This document shows positions 1 through 7,673 of a stretch of 64,000 nucleotides of DNA, one piece after another. The position numbers and the translations under genes were made by a program. Where the stretch lies: NCBI RefSeq assembly GCF_015693305.1, contig NZ_CP065138.1, positions 62,001 to 126,000 of the forward strand. The letters are read 5' to 3'. Under the pieces are notes generated by a model. It was given only the letters and a program-made list of their open reading frames with translations. It had not been told where the DNA came from and searched no databases. The stretch comes from Sphingobium sp. Cam5-1 (GTDB taxonomy: Bacteria > Pseudomonadota > Alphaproteobacteria > Sphingomonadales > Sphingomonadaceae). Numbering within the stretch: position 1 is the stretch's first letter; every line of letters starts with the position of its first letter.

Positions 1-32
1 GCGGCGGTGAGCCGGGGTTTTGGAAGCAGCGA

Positions 33-101
33 CCGTTCGCTTCGAGCGAAGTCGAGAAGCTGTATGCGCATCCGTATCTCGACTTCGCTCGATACGAACG
101 G
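33..101. repeat. Dispersed palindromic repeat, family R1 (copy 1)
   Basis: Imperfect inverted repeat whose outer arms are CCGTTCG and CGAACGG and whose inner arms carry GAAGTCGAGA and TCTCGACTTC. The same element recurs at 44316-44389 and 47178-47246 in this window with a variable middle. It lies in the otherwise gene-free first 200 bases. Short intergenic palindromes of this kind are common in sphingomonad genomes and fold into a hairpin if transcribed. No coding role is seen. Confidence 0.8.
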
Positions 102-201
102 GGATGGGTCGCAAAATCCCAATCATCGGAAAGCACCTGCTCCCGGCTTGTCGCGGAGCCTCTCCCTCGGCTAGAGCAGCGGCAGTCAATTTGGAGACCG
201 C

Positions 202-492
202 ATGGCCTACGCGCTCTATCAGATCATTGTCATCCTGCTCGATGTGCTGTGGTGGATCATCATCATTCAGGCGATCATGAGCTGGTTGATCGCCTTCAAT
301 GTCATCAACACGTCCAGCGATATCGTGCGCACGATCATCGTGGCGCTCGACCGGATGACGGCGCCGATCTACAATCCGATCAGACGGGTGATGCCTGACC
401 TTGGCGCGCTCGACCTGTCGCCGATGGTCGTGCTGCTCGCCATCCTGATCATCCGACAGGCCATATTGCCGCCGCTCTTCGGTCTGGTGTGA
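202..492 (+). CDS. yggT: YggT family integral membrane protein
   Basis: A 96-residue, strongly hydrophobic protein with two membrane segments (about residues 5-30 and 68-92) separated by a short polar stretch. The motif NPIRRVMPDLGALDLSP near the middle is the hallmark of the YggT family. YggT proteins are inner-membrane proteins of poorly known function, linked to osmotic tolerance and, in some bacteria, to cell shape or division. The ATG start follows GGAGA. The stop overlaps the GTG start of the DUF167 gene by 4 bp. A yggT plus yggU (DUF167) pairing is common in proteobacteria, which supports the call and suggests co-translation. Confidence 0.93.
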   Translation: MAYALYQIIVILLDVLWWIIIIQAIMSWLIAFNVINTSSDIVRTIIVALDRMTAPIYNPIRRVMPDLGALDLSPMVVLLAILIIRQAILPPLFGLV

Positions 493-812
493 GCGTCTGG
501 AGGCAGGACGGTAACGACCTGCTGCTGTCTGTCCGGTTGACGCCAGGCGCGGCGCGTGAAGATATTGGCGGGTGCTGGACGGACGAGAAGGGTGCGCAAT
601 GGCTGGGCGCGCGCGTCCGCGCCGTCGCGGAAAAGGGCAGGGCGAACACGGCGCTCATTGCGCTGCTTGCCAAAAGGCTGGACTGGCCACGCAGCGCGAT
701 TTCACTGGAATCGGGTGACACCAACCGGCTAAAGCGGCTTCGTATCAAGGGCGGGGTAGACGCGCTGGCGCGCCTGTCCGCCATCATCAAGGAACGGGTT
801 GAGGCAGCATGA
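489..812 (+). CDS. DUF167 (YggU) family protein
   Basis: A 107-residue cytoplasmic protein of the DUF167/UPF0235 family. It shows the family's LTPGAA-type N-terminal strand and the characteristic segment [20 protein letters not shown] at residues 38-57, where the KG(R/K)AN core is the family signature. Structures of relatives show a small alpha/beta fold; the molecular function is unknown. The GTG start sits inside the yggT stop codon (GTGA overlap), and the gene's own stop overlaps the folD start in the same way (ATGA). The three genes are therefore almost certainly translated from one message. Confidence 0.93.
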   Translation: MSVWRQDGNDLLLSVRLTPGAAREDIGGCWTDEKGAQWLGARVRAVAEKGRANTALIALLAKRLDWPRSAISLESGDTNRLKRLRIKGGVDALARLSAIIKERVEAA

Positions 813-1702
813 CCATCGGCAAGATCATCGACGGAAAAGCCTTCGCCGCTACGCTGCGCGCGAAGGTGGCGGAGGGCGTCGTCGCCTTTGTCGAACGCAT
901 GGGGCGCAAGCCGGGCCTCGCCGTCGTACTGGTGGGTGAGGACCCGGCCAGCTCGGTCTATGTCCGCAACAAGGGCAAGATGACGGTCGAGGCGGGCATG
1001 GAAAGCCTTGAGTTCAAGCTGCCCGCCAGCATCGGCGAGGATGAGTTGCTCGAACTGGTCGAGGAATTGAACGCCGATGACCGGGTTGACGGCATCCTCG
1101 TCCAGCTGCCGCTGCCCGGCCATATCGACGAGGCGGCGGTGATCGGCACGATCGATCCGGCCAAGGATGTGGACGGGTTCCATGTCGTCAATTCCGGGCG
1201 GCTGGCGACGGGGCAGGAGGCGCTGGTCCCCTGCACGCCGCTCGGCTGCGTCATGCTGCTGAAGGATGAGCTGGGCGACCTGTCGGGTATGGAGGCGGTG
1301 GTCGTGGGCCGGTCCAACATCGTGGGCAAGCCGATGGCGCAGCTGCTTCTGGCCGAGAATTGCACGGTCACGATCGCGCATAGCCGCACGCGCGATCTGG
1401 CGTCGGTGGTGCACCGCGCCGACATTGTGGTGGCTGCCGTAGGCCGGGCCGAGATGGTGAAGGGCGAATGGATCAAGCCGGGCGCGACCGTGATCGACGT
1501 CGGCATCAATCGCGTGACCGATACGGAAGATGGCAAGAGCCGGATCGTCGGCGACGTCGCCACGGCCGAAGCGCTGGCCCATGTGCGGGCGATCACGCCG
1601 GTGCCGGGGGGTGTCGGGCCGATGACGATCGCGGTGCTGTTGCGCAATACGCTGGTGGCGGCCCATGCCCGCGCGGGGCTGGCGAAGCCGGAGGGGCTGT
1701 GA
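809..1702 (+). CDS. folD: Bifunctional methylenetetrahydrofolate dehydrogenase/methenyltetrahydrofolate cyclohydrolase
   Basis: FolD interconverts 5,10-methylene-, 5,10-methenyl- and 10-formyl-tetrahydrofolate, feeding purine and formyl-methionine synthesis in the cytoplasm. The 297-residue length is normal. Visible family features are the catalytic YxxxK pair (Y51 and K55 in YVRNK), the substrate motif GILVQLPLP near residue 95, the NAD(P)-binding segment [12 protein letters not shown] near residue 168, and the C-terminal [10 protein letters not shown] motif. The start ATG overlaps the preceding DUF167 stop, and the folD stop overlaps the GTG of the next gene, placing it mid-operon. Confidence 0.98.
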   Translation: MTIGKIIDGKAFAATLRAKVAEGVVAFVERMGRKPGLAVVLVGEDPASSVYVRNKGKMTVEAGMESLEFKLPASIGEDELLELVEELNADDRVDGILVQLPLPGHIDEAAVIGTIDPAKDVDGFHVVNSGRLATGQEALVPCTPLGCVMLLKDELGDLSGMEAVVVGRSNIVGKPMAQLLLAENCTVTIAHSRTRDLASVVHRADIVVAAVGRAEMVKGEWIKPGATVIDVGINRVTDTEDGKSRIVGDVATAEALAHVRAITPVPGGVGPMTIAVLLRNTLVAAHARAGLAKPEGL

Positions 1703-2349
1703 CGGCAAAGCGGGCCGTCCTGATCGCGGCTTGCCTTGTCGGGCTGGTCGCGGCGCGGGCGCCGATGCGGCATCAGCCTGATCCCAGTTCCGTCTTCGCC
1801 GCCGAAATTGCCTTCAACCGTTTGGCGCGGGACAAGGGGCAGTGGACGGCGTTTCGCGAGACCGCCGCCGATGATGCGGTGATGTTCGTGCCGCAGCGGG
1901 TGCTGGCCAAGCAATGGTTGAAGGGCCGCGCCGATCCGGCCGAGCCGGTGAGCTGGACGCCGTCCACCATATATGTGTCGTGCGACGGCAATCTGGCGGC
2001 GAGTACCGGCAATTGGCAGCGGCCGGATGGCTCTGTCGGCTATTTCACGACGATCTGGCGACGGGACAAGCGGGGCGCGTGGGAATGGGTGCTGGATCAT
2101 GGCGATACGCTGGCCGCGCCGCGCCCCGCGTCGGAGTTTCTGGTGGGGAAGGTCGCCACCTGCAAGCGGGGCAAAGCGCCTGAGGTGGTGGGCGCCAAGG
2201 CGAACGCGGCGGTGCCGCCTGCCGATGAAAGCCTGTTATGGAATGCGGAGGCTGCTCCTGATGGAAGCCGCCATGTCATGGTGCGCGTCTGGAACGGCGC
2301 GGGGTATGACGTAGTGATCGACGACAGGGTAGCGGCGCCCGGAGCATGA
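1699..2349 (+). CDS. Exported DUF4440/SnoaL-like protein
   Basis: A protein of about 216 residues starting at a GTG that overlaps the folD stop (GTGA). The reading frame is open further upstream, but that part lies inside folD. The N-terminus is a short Lys/Arg region followed by a hydrophobic stretch ending in AARA, consistent with a signal peptide. The core (about residues 30-130) resembles the NTF2-like DUF4440/SnoaL fold: an N-terminal helix [13 protein letters not shown], then alternating strands with [10 protein letters not shown] and FTTIWRRD. No catalytic set can be named. The C-terminal third is unassigned. Its last bases overlap the marC start (ATGA). Confidence 0.75.
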   Translation: MTAKRAVLIAACLVGLVAARAPMRHQPDPSSVFAAEIAFNRLARDKGQWTAFRETAADDAVMFVPQRVLAKQWLKGRADPAEPVSWTPSTIYVSCDGNLAASTGNWQRPDGSVGYFTTIWRRDKRGAWEWVLDHGDTLAAPRPASEFLVGKVATCKRGKAPEVVGAKANAAVPPADESLLWNAEAAPDGSRHVMVRVWNGAGYDVVIDDRVAAPGA

Positions 2350-2963
2350 TCGAACTGTTCATTTCCGCCTTCGTCACGCTGTTCGTGGTCATCGATCCGC
2401 CCGGCTGCGCGCCCATCTATGCCAGCCTGACGACCGGGGCGAGCCATGCGCAGCGGCGGGCGATGGCGATCCGCGCCGTTGGCATCGCGGCGGTGATCCT
2501 GTTTATCTTTGCGCTGTGGGGGAAGCAGCTGCTGGGCGTGCTCGGCATCGCGCTCGACAGTTTCCGGATCGCGGGCGGGATCATGCTGTTCATCATCGCG
2601 ATGGACATGGTGTTCGAAAAACGGACCCAAAGGCGCGAGGACCGCGCGCACAAGATCGCCGAGACGCCTGAGGTCGAGGATGTGTCTGTATTCCCGATGG
2701 CGATGCCGATGATCGCCGGGCCGGGATCGATTGCCACGGTGATGCTGCTGATGTCGCAGGCCGAAGGGCTGAGCGAACGGCTGGTGGTCATGGGCGCGGT
2801 GCTGGTGACGCTGGTGCTGATGCTGGGCGCGCTGCTGGCGGCGGGGCCGATCATGGCGCGGCTGGGCAGCAAGATCGAGGCGGTGATTACGCGCTTGCTG
2901 GGAGTGCTGCTGGCGGCGCTGGCTGCGCAGTTTGTGATTGATGGGTTGAAGGCGAGTTTTTAG
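2346..2963 (+). CDS. MarC family (UPF0056) membrane protein
   Basis: A 205-residue polytopic membrane protein with about six hydrophobic segments. It carries the MarC/SnatA motifs FVVIDPPGCAPIYASL at the end of helix 1, FRIAGGIMLFIIAMDM in helix 3, and PMAMPMIAGPGSIATVM in the centre. MarC was once linked to multiple antibiotic resistance, later questioned; SnatA relatives transport small neutral amino acids. Substrate here is unknown. It is the last gene of the yggT-folD run, with its ATG overlapping the previous stop. A palindromic repeat and the opposite-strand terminator of the OmpA gene follow. Confidence 0.93.
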   Translation: MIELFISAFVTLFVVIDPPGCAPIYASLTTGASHAQRRAMAIRAVGIAAVILFIFALWGKQLLGVLGIALDSFRIAGGIMLFIIAMDMVFEKRTQRREDRAHKIAETPEVEDVSVFPMAMPMIAGPGSIATVMLLMSQAEGLSERLVVMGAVLVTLVLMLGALLAAGPIMARLGSKIEAVITRLLGVLLAALAAQFVIDGLKASF

Positions 2964-3007
2964 AGCGCGATAGTAAGCTGGAGCATCCGCATTTAGGCTC
3001 CGCTGCG

Positions 3008-3089
3008 TCGCCCCGGGCTTGACCCGGGGTCCCGCTGCCTCGGCAGCGTCAGAAAAGAAGCGGGACCCCGGATCAAGTCCGGGGTGACG
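3008..3089. repeat. Dispersed palindromic repeat, family R3 (copy 1)
   Basis: Long GC-rich inverted repeat: CCCCGGGCTTGACCCGGGGT and GTCCCGC on the left pair with GCGGGAC and CCCCGGATCAAGTCCGGGG on the right around a short centre containing CAGCGTCAGAAAAGAA. A second, nearly identical copy lies at 52291-52374. The flanks also match (TTTTAGAGCG about 45 bp to the left and an AT-rich tail with ATCATGCT to the right), so the mobile or copied unit may be about 150 bp. It sits between convergent genes. Confidence 0.85.
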
Positions 3090-3146
3090 ATCACTCACAT
3101 ATGATCATGCTTTAGGATCGTTGCGACAAGACGCCCCGAATGCCCG

Positions 3147-3188
3147 CTAAAAAAGAAGCCGGGAGCGCTTGCGGCGCGTCCCGGCTCC
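3147..3188 (-). terminator. Intrinsic terminator of the OmpA-family gene
   Basis: Read on the minus strand, AGCCGGGA and TCCCGGCT (3157-3164 and 3179-3186) form an 8-bp GC-rich stem with a GC-rich loop, followed by TTCTTTTTTA. It begins about 20 bp after the stop of the OmpA-like gene, the position expected for a Rho-independent terminator. Confidence 0.85.
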
Positions 3189-3207
3189 GTTGGTAGTGGC
3201 GGCAGGC

Positions 3208-3888
3208 TTAAGCCCTGACGTCGCTTTCCATGACCGGCGCGATCTTGATTTCTACGCGGCGGTTGCTCGCCTTGCCTTCGGGCGTGGCGTTGGAGGCGAT
3301 AGGCTGGGTCTCGCCAAAGCCGCGCGTTGCGATGCGGGCTGACTGGACGCCGTGGGTTGTCAGATAGTCGGCGACCGACTGGGCGCGGCGTTCGGACAGC
3401 GTCTGGTTATAGGCGTCGGCCCCGTCGCTGTCGGTATGGCCGTACACGTCAATATAGGTTTTGGGATATTGCGCGAGGACGGAAGACACTTCGTCCAGCG
3501 TCGGGCGGAATTGCGGCTGTACGGCGGCGCTGTCGGTGGTGAAGGTGATGCCCGACGGCATGCGCAGCACCAGATTGTCGCCATCGCGGATCACGTCCAC
3601 GCCGCTGCCGGCGGTTTCCGCGCGCAGCTTGCGTTCCTGTGCGTCCATGTATGCGCCGATGCCCGCGCCTGCGACCGCGCCGATGCCCGCGCCCAGGATC
3701 TTTTCGGTGCGGTCACGCTTGCCGCCGACCAGGTCGCCGAGTAGATAACCGCCCAGCGCGCCGCCGATGCCGCCGATCGCGGCCTTCGAAATCTGGCGCT
3801 GCCCCGTGTTCGGGTCCGTCGTGCAGGCGGCGGTGGCAAGCATGGCAGCAAGGCCTGCCGCACCCATGATGCGATGAGAAATCCGCAT
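3208..3888 (-). CDS. OmpA family outer membrane lipoprotein
   Basis: A protein of about 226 residues. The N-terminus has a signal peptide ending in the lipobox ATAAC (Cys at about 22), so it should be a lipoprotein. Residues 40-85 contain glycine-zipper repeats (IGGIGGALGGYLLGDLVGG and GAGIGAVAGAGIGAYMD), which suggest membrane insertion or oligomerisation. Residues 105-215 form an OmpA C-terminal peptidoglycan-binding domain with the VYGHTDSDGADAYNQTLSERRA and GFGETQPIA motifs. The start chosen is the ATG just before the signal peptide, preceded by GGGAA; the frame is open much further upstream without a plausible signal. The likely role is anchoring the outer membrane to peptidoglycan. The gene is monocistronic, with its own terminator. 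Confidence 0.92.
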   Translation of the reverse strand: MRISHRIMGAAGLAAMLATAACTTDPNTGQRQISKAAIGGIGGALGGYLLGDLVGGKRDRTEKILGAGIGAVAGAGIGAYMDAQERKLRAETAGSGVDVIRDGDNLVLRMPSGITFTTDSAAVQPQFRPTLDEVSSVLAQYPKTYIDVYGHTDSDGADAYNQTLSERRAQSVADYLTTHGVQSARIATRGFGETQPIASNATPEGKASNRRVEIKIAPVMESDVRA

Positions 3889-4041
3889 AGATTCAATTCC
3901 CTTTTTGTCTTGCACCCGAAAGCGCGGATGCAGGCCCCAATCGTCAAAGCCCGCCTTTTGTTCCACAGGCGAACTGAACCGCAGGTGATGGGACGGTTGT
4001 GAAACTGTAAGGAACAGGGTTATAGGGCGTAGCTGACCACC

Positions 4042-5358
4042 ATGGCCACGATCCCCCCGCACGCTCCGACGCCCTTTCCCTGGGCAGACCTCGTCATCAT
4101 TCTGGCGCTGGTTGCGCTGAATGGCGTTTTTGCCATGTCGGAACTGGCGATCGTGTCGGCGCGGCGCCCCCGGTTGCAGGCGATGGAGAAGGCGGGGCGG
4201 CGGGGCGCGCACACGGCGCTGATGCTGGCGAGCGATCCTGGCAAGTTCCTGTCCACGGTCCAGATCGGCATCACCCTGATCGGCATCATCGCGGGCGCCT
4301 ATTCCGGCGCGAGCCTTGGCGGACCCGTTGGCGAGCGGCTCCAGCAACTTGGATTGTCGCCCAACAGCGCGCAGAATCTGGGTTTTGCGCTGGTCATTGG
4401 CCTGACCACCTATGCCTCACTGATCATCGGGGAACTGGTGCCCAAGCAATTTGCCCTGCGCTCGCCTGAACCCATTGCGGTGCTGATGGCGACGCCGATG
4501 CTCTGGCTCGCCAAGATCACCGCGCCGATCGTGTGGGTGCTGGACGGGTCGAGCGCGCTCATTTTCCGCCTGCTGCGCATGACGCGGGAATCGGAACATC
4601 ATGTGACGGCCGAGGAATTGCACCTGATCGTCGCGGAGGCGAGCCGCTCTGGCGTGATCGAGGAAAGCGAGCGCGCGATCATTTCGGGTGTCGTGCGGCT
4701 GGCGGACCGGCCGGTGCGCGAAGTCATGACGCCGCGCATGGATGTGGACTGGATCGACATCGGCGCGGATGATGAGACCATCCGGGCGAGGCTGCTCGAA
4801 ACGCCGCATACCCGCCTGCCAGTGGGGCGGGGAACGGTTGAGGATATTATCGGCGTCGTGCAGGCGCGCGACATCATGACCGCGCTGTTCCGGGGAGAGC
4901 GGCTGAACCTTGAGTCATTGATGCGCCGTGTGGAGGTCGTGCCCGATCAGGTCGATGCCATGGACGCGCTGGAAGTGCTGCGCCGCGCGGACGTGCCGAT
5001 GGTGATGGTGCATGACGAATATGGCCATTTCGAAGGCATAGCGACGCCTGCTGACCTGCTCTCCGCCATCGCGGGTCATTTCGCTTCCGATCGCGACGTG
5101 CATGATGAACCCGACCTTGTCGAACGGGAGGACGGCAGCCTTCTGGTGTCGGGCCAGATGCCGGTTGACCTGCTCGCGGACCGGATCGGCATCGACCTGC
5201 CCGAGGACCGCGATTATGCCACGGTCGCGGGCCATGCCCTGTGGCTGCTCAAGCGCCTGCCCGAAGTCGGTGATTTCATCGACGATCAGGGGTGGCGATT
5301 TGAGATCGTCGATATGGACGGGCGCAAGATCGATAAGCTGCTGGTGGCGGAGCGTTAG
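4042..5358 (+). CDS. CorC/HlyC-type CNNM transmembrane protein with CBS domains
   Basis: A 438-residue protein with the three-part layout of the UPF0053/CorC family: an N-terminal DUF21 (CNNM) membrane domain with about four helices (residues 10-180), two CBS domains (about 210-330; VREVMTPRMDVDWID and DVPMVMVHDEYGHFEGIATP), and a C-terminal CorC_HlyC domain (about 345-435). Family members act in magnesium or cobalt homeostasis and are often mislabelled as hemolysins. The ATG start lies 153 bp from the divergent OmpA-family gene, so the two probably use separate promoters in that gap. No operon partner follows. Confidence 0.92.
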   Translation: MATIPPHAPTPFPWADLVIILALVALNGVFAMSELAIVSARRPRLQAMEKAGRRGAHTALMLASDPGKFLSTVQIGITLIGIIAGAYSGASLGGPVGERLQQLGLSPNSAQNLGFALVIGLTTYASLIIGELVPKQFALRSPEPIAVLMATPMLWLAKITAPIVWVLDGSSALIFRLLRMTRESEHHVTAEELHLIVAEASRSGVIEESERAIISGVVRLADRPVREVMTPRMDVDWIDIGADDETIRARLLETPHTRLPVGRGTVEDIIGVVQARDIMTALFRGERLNLESLMRRVEVVPDQVDAMDALEVLRRADVPMVMVHDEYGHFEGIATPADLLSAIAGHFASDRDVHDEPDLVEREDGSLLVSGQMPVDLLADRIGIDLPEDRDYATVAGHALWLLKRLPEVGDFIDDQGWRFEIVDMDGRKIDKLLVAER

Positions 5359-5486
5359 AAGGGCCTTCCGGCGACGTTGCAGGAGGTTCGGGTCGGCGTG
5401 TGACCATTTGTTGCCGTTTGGACGCCAATAATGACATTCCGACACCGGTCATTGATCGACAATGCATCCGTGCTAAGGCGCATCGA

Positions 5487-5825
5487 ATGAGGGTGGCAAT
5501 TTTCACTGCGAGCCTATTTCTGGCGTCTTGCTCAGAGGCACCACAAGGTCCGTATGCGGTTCTCGGCCCGACCTGTGAATGCGCTAATGGTGGCTTGTGT
5601 ATCCTGATCGAACCGACATCGGAACTCAAGGTCGTCAGCAATGAGTCTTGCACTAAGCAGGGTTGGCTCCATCCCCAAGTGCATTGTAGCTTTGATTTTC
5701 GAACATTCGACCCAGACGATAAACAGCAATTACATCCGCTCGAATTCAGGCGAGCCTACTCGATCGTTAGAACCAGCCGTAAAGGTGAGCAGTGCGTTGA
5801 GGAATCGTCGCTTCCTCCATTGTAG
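5487..5825 (+). CDS. Orphan cysteine-rich putative lipoprotein
   Basis: A protein of about 112 residues that I do not recognise. The start was set at the ATG giving a short positively charged N-terminus, a hydrophobic stretch and a lipobox LASC (Cys15), which looks like a lipoprotein signal. Six further cysteines follow, including a CEC pair near residue 30. The gene and its flanks are visibly less GC-rich than the neighbours, which hints at acquired DNA. It lies alone between corC and the arsenic operon. Whether it is expressed cannot be judged. Confidence 0.45.
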   Translation: MRVAIFTASLFLASCSEAPQGPYAVLGPTCECANGGLCILIEPTSELKVVSNESCTKQGWLHPQVHCSFDFRTFDPDDKQQLHPLEFRRAYSIVRTSRKGEQCVEESSLPPL

Positions 5826-5917
5826 CACTCTCAGCCGCGCTTCCACTTCCGTAAGCCGCTAGTCTCGAATCCACAACCTGCGGTTCAACAGCCGTCAGTC
5901 CGCTAACCACCCACCTC

Positions 5918-5997
5918 CGTCATCCCAGCGCAAGCAGGGATCTCGGGAGGCCAGGCTGAACGCTATCGAGCGGAATGCCATATCCGCTGGGATGACG
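5918..5997. repeat. Dispersed inverted repeat, family R4 (copy 1)
   Basis: Terminal inverted repeats CGTCATCCCAGCG and CGCTGGGATGACG enclose about 55 bp. A related copy with ends TGTCATCCCAGCG and CGCTGGAATGACG lies at 45412-45511. Bases 5826-6085, which contain it, hold no gene I can support. Confidence 0.75.
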
Positions 5998-6085
5998 GAA
6001 TAGGGGACGGCGACTAAGGACCAAGGCCGGTCATAGGGACGCTTGGTTCCGATAGGCGAACGCACCCATTGGCTTGGGCGAAATA

Positions 6086-6111
6086 ATTCGATATTTCGGA
6101 TTTTATCGAAT
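6086..6111. promoter_or_regulatory. Candidate ArsR operator
   Basis: A perfect inverted repeat ATTCGATA-N10-TATCGAAT in an AT-rich island, 25 bp ahead of the chosen arsR start. ArsR/SmtB repressors bind AT-rich imperfect dyads near their own promoter, so this is the likely autoregulatory site. The link is inferred from position and symmetry. Confidence 0.6.
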
Positions 6112-6135
6112 AGTCGAATCGGAAGGTCGCCGTCC

Positions 6136-6504
6136 GTGGCAGGTGAAACTCAGCAGATGTCGTTACCCGACGCCGTCGAGGCACTGTCTGCGCTGGCACA
6201 TAGTCACAGGCTGGCCGTCTTCCGCCTGCTTGTTCGTGCGGGTGCCTCAGGTATTCCGGCCGGAGAAATAGCGCGCGAAGTGGGCGCATTGCCAAGCACG
6301 CTCTCCACGCATCTCACTATTCTGGGGCATGCTGGCCTGATCCAGTCCCGACGCGAGGGGCGGTCAGTGATCTACTCCGCCGATTATGAGGGGATGGGTG
6401 ATCTTTTGAAGTTCCTCGTTGCCGACTGCTGCGCAGGACGTCCGGAAATCTGCGCGCCTTTGGTCGCCATGGTGGACACCGCAAATTGCTGTTCGCCTCA
6501 ATGA
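6136..6504 (+). CDS. arsR: ArsR family metalloregulatory repressor
   Basis: A protein of about 122 residues with the winged-helix core of ArsR/SmtB repressors (residues 12-95): an N-terminal helix ALSALAHSHRLAVFRLL, recognition helix LPSTLSTHLTIL and wing SRREGRSVIYSA. The metal site is not the classic ELCVC in the DNA-binding helix. Instead the C-terminal part has CCAGRPEIC (C98, C99, C106) and a terminal CC, resembling the three-cysteine As(III) site at the C-terminus of Acidithiobacillus ferrooxidans ArsR. The start is uncertain: GTG 6136 follows GGAAGG; ATG 6157 is an alternative. The stop overlaps the aquaporin start (ATGA). It should repress its own operon until arsenite or antimonite binds. 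Confidence 0.9.
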   Translation: MAGETQQMSLPDAVEALSALAHSHRLAVFRLLVRAGASGIPAGEIAREVGALPSTLSTHLTILGHAGLIQSRREGRSVIYSADYEGMGDLLKFLVADCCAGRPEICAPLVAMVDTANCCSPQ

Positions 6505-7169
6505 CAGCCGTCCGCAACATTGCCGCCGAAGCCTTGGGTACAGCCATGCTGCTCGCCGTCGTCGTGGGGTCGGGCATCATGGGGCAGCGACTGGCTGCCG
6601 GTAATGATGCGATTGCGTTGTTGGCGAACACCGTGGCGACCGGGGCGGGGCTGGTGGTCCTGATCCATATGTTCGCGCCGCTGTCAGGCGCACATTTCAA
6701 TCCGGCGGTAACGCTTGTTTTCCTGTTGCGGGGTGAAGTCACCCCCCAAAAGGCATTGCAATATGTGGTCGCCCAGATTTGCGGCGCCGTTGTTGGCGTA
6801 TGGACCGCGCACGCGATGTTCGCCGAGCCGGTGTTGCAAATCTCGACCAAATTGCGGGACGGCTGGGCGCAATGCTTTGCGGAGGCCGTCGCAACCTTCG
6901 GCCTGATTGGAACGATATTGACGACGCAGCGGTCCCGACCCGAGTTCACCCCGACGGCGGTAGGGCTCTACATCACGGCCGCTTATTGGTTCACGGCATC
7001 CACATCCTTTGCCAATCCTGCCGTGACGGTGGCTCGCGGTCTTACGAACAGCTTTGCGGGGATCGCGCCATCATCGATCCCCTTGTTCATCGGCGGCCAA
7101 AGTGCAGGCGCCATCGTCGCGCTGATGGTGTTCGGCTGGCTTTTACAGGAGGACCCGCATCGTGCCTGA
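6501..7169 (+). CDS. aqpS: Aquaglyceroporin of the arsenic-operon (AqpS) type
   Basis: A 222-residue MIP-family channel with six membrane helices and the two half-helix signatures FNPAV (NPA at residues 67-69) and ANPAVTVAR (NPA at 172-174, followed by the selectivity-filter Arg at 179). It lies between arsR and arsC with overlaps at both junctions. In Sinorhizobium meliloti a channel in this position, AqpS, lets arsenite made by ArsC leave the cell down its gradient in place of a pump. The same role is inferred here from context. Ordinary water or glycerol transport cannot be excluded by sequence alone. Confidence 0.88.
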   Translation: MTAVRNIAAEALGTAMLLAVVVGSGIMGQRLAAGNDAIALLANTVATGAGLVVLIHMFAPLSGAHFNPAVTLVFLLRGEVTPQKALQYVVAQICGAVVGVWTAHAMFAEPVLQISTKLRDGWAQCFAEAVATFGLIGTILTTQRSRPEFTPTAVGLYITAAYWFTASTSFANPAVTVARGLTNSFAGIAPSSIPLFIGGQSAGAIVALMVFGWLLQEDPHRA

Positions 7170-7572
7170 TGCCTTTCCCATTACGATATATCACAATCCC
7201 GATTGCGGCACTTCGCGTAACGCGCTCGCGATGATCCGGGCTGCGTGCTACCTTCCCACGGTCATTGAGTATCGCGACATCGGCTGGACCCGTTCCCTAC
7301 TGGAGCAACTGATCGCCGACATGCGCGCGTCGCCGCGTGATCTGTTGCGAGAAAAGGGCACGCCTGCCGCAGAGCTCGGCTTGATGGGCGCGGATGCCAC
7401 GGATAATCAAATCCTCGCCGCGATGGTTGAACACCCCATCCTTGTAAACCGCCCCATTGTTGTCTCTCCCCTGGGCACAAAGCTGTGTCGTCCGTCAGAG
7501 GTCGTATTGACCCTGTTGGACCGCCAGCCCGATCGATTCACCAAGGAGGATGGTGAAGTCGTAAAGCCCTGA
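7162..7572 (+). CDS. arsC: Glutaredoxin-dependent arsenate reductase
   Basis: ArsC reduces arsenate to arsenite using glutathione and glutaredoxin. The 136-residue protein has the HNPDCGTSRN loop with catalytic Cys15. Arginines R63, R97 and R110 sit exactly three residues beyond E. coli ArsC R60, R94 and R107, so the complete active site is present. It starts at a GTG that overlaps the end of the channel gene by 8 bp and follows AGGAGGA. A strong hairpin lies 40 bp after the stop. A CGFS glutaredoxin and glutathione synthetase are encoded elsewhere in the window, but that is general supply and not operon context. Confidence 0.95.
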   Translation: MPDAFPITIYHNPDCGTSRNALAMIRAACYLPTVIEYRDIGWTRSLLEQLIADMRASPRDLLREKGTPAAELGLMGADATDNQILAAMVEHPILVNRPIVVSPLGTKLCRPSEVVLTLLDRQPDRFTKEDGEVVKP

Positions 7573-7611
7573 GACGAGCCGAGTTTCAAAAAGGCGCATT
7601 TCCCAAACGCA

Positions 7612-7640
7612 ACGGGCGCGGCATTCACTGCCGCGCCCGT
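7612..7640. terminator. Hairpin between convergent arsC and cytochrome c genes
   Basis: A 12-bp perfect stem ACGGGCGCGGCA / TGCCGCGCCCGT with a 5-base loop, midway between two convergent genes. There is no strong T run on the plus side, so it may act as a bidirectional or Rho-assisted terminator. Confidence 0.6.
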
Positions 7641-7673
7641 CAGGTTCAACAGGAGGGGCTGACCCCTCCGATG

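Noticed and set aside
1..201. Possible end of an upstream gene
   Set aside because: Frames are open at the window edge but none shows recognisable protein sequence, and the region is mostly repeat R1.
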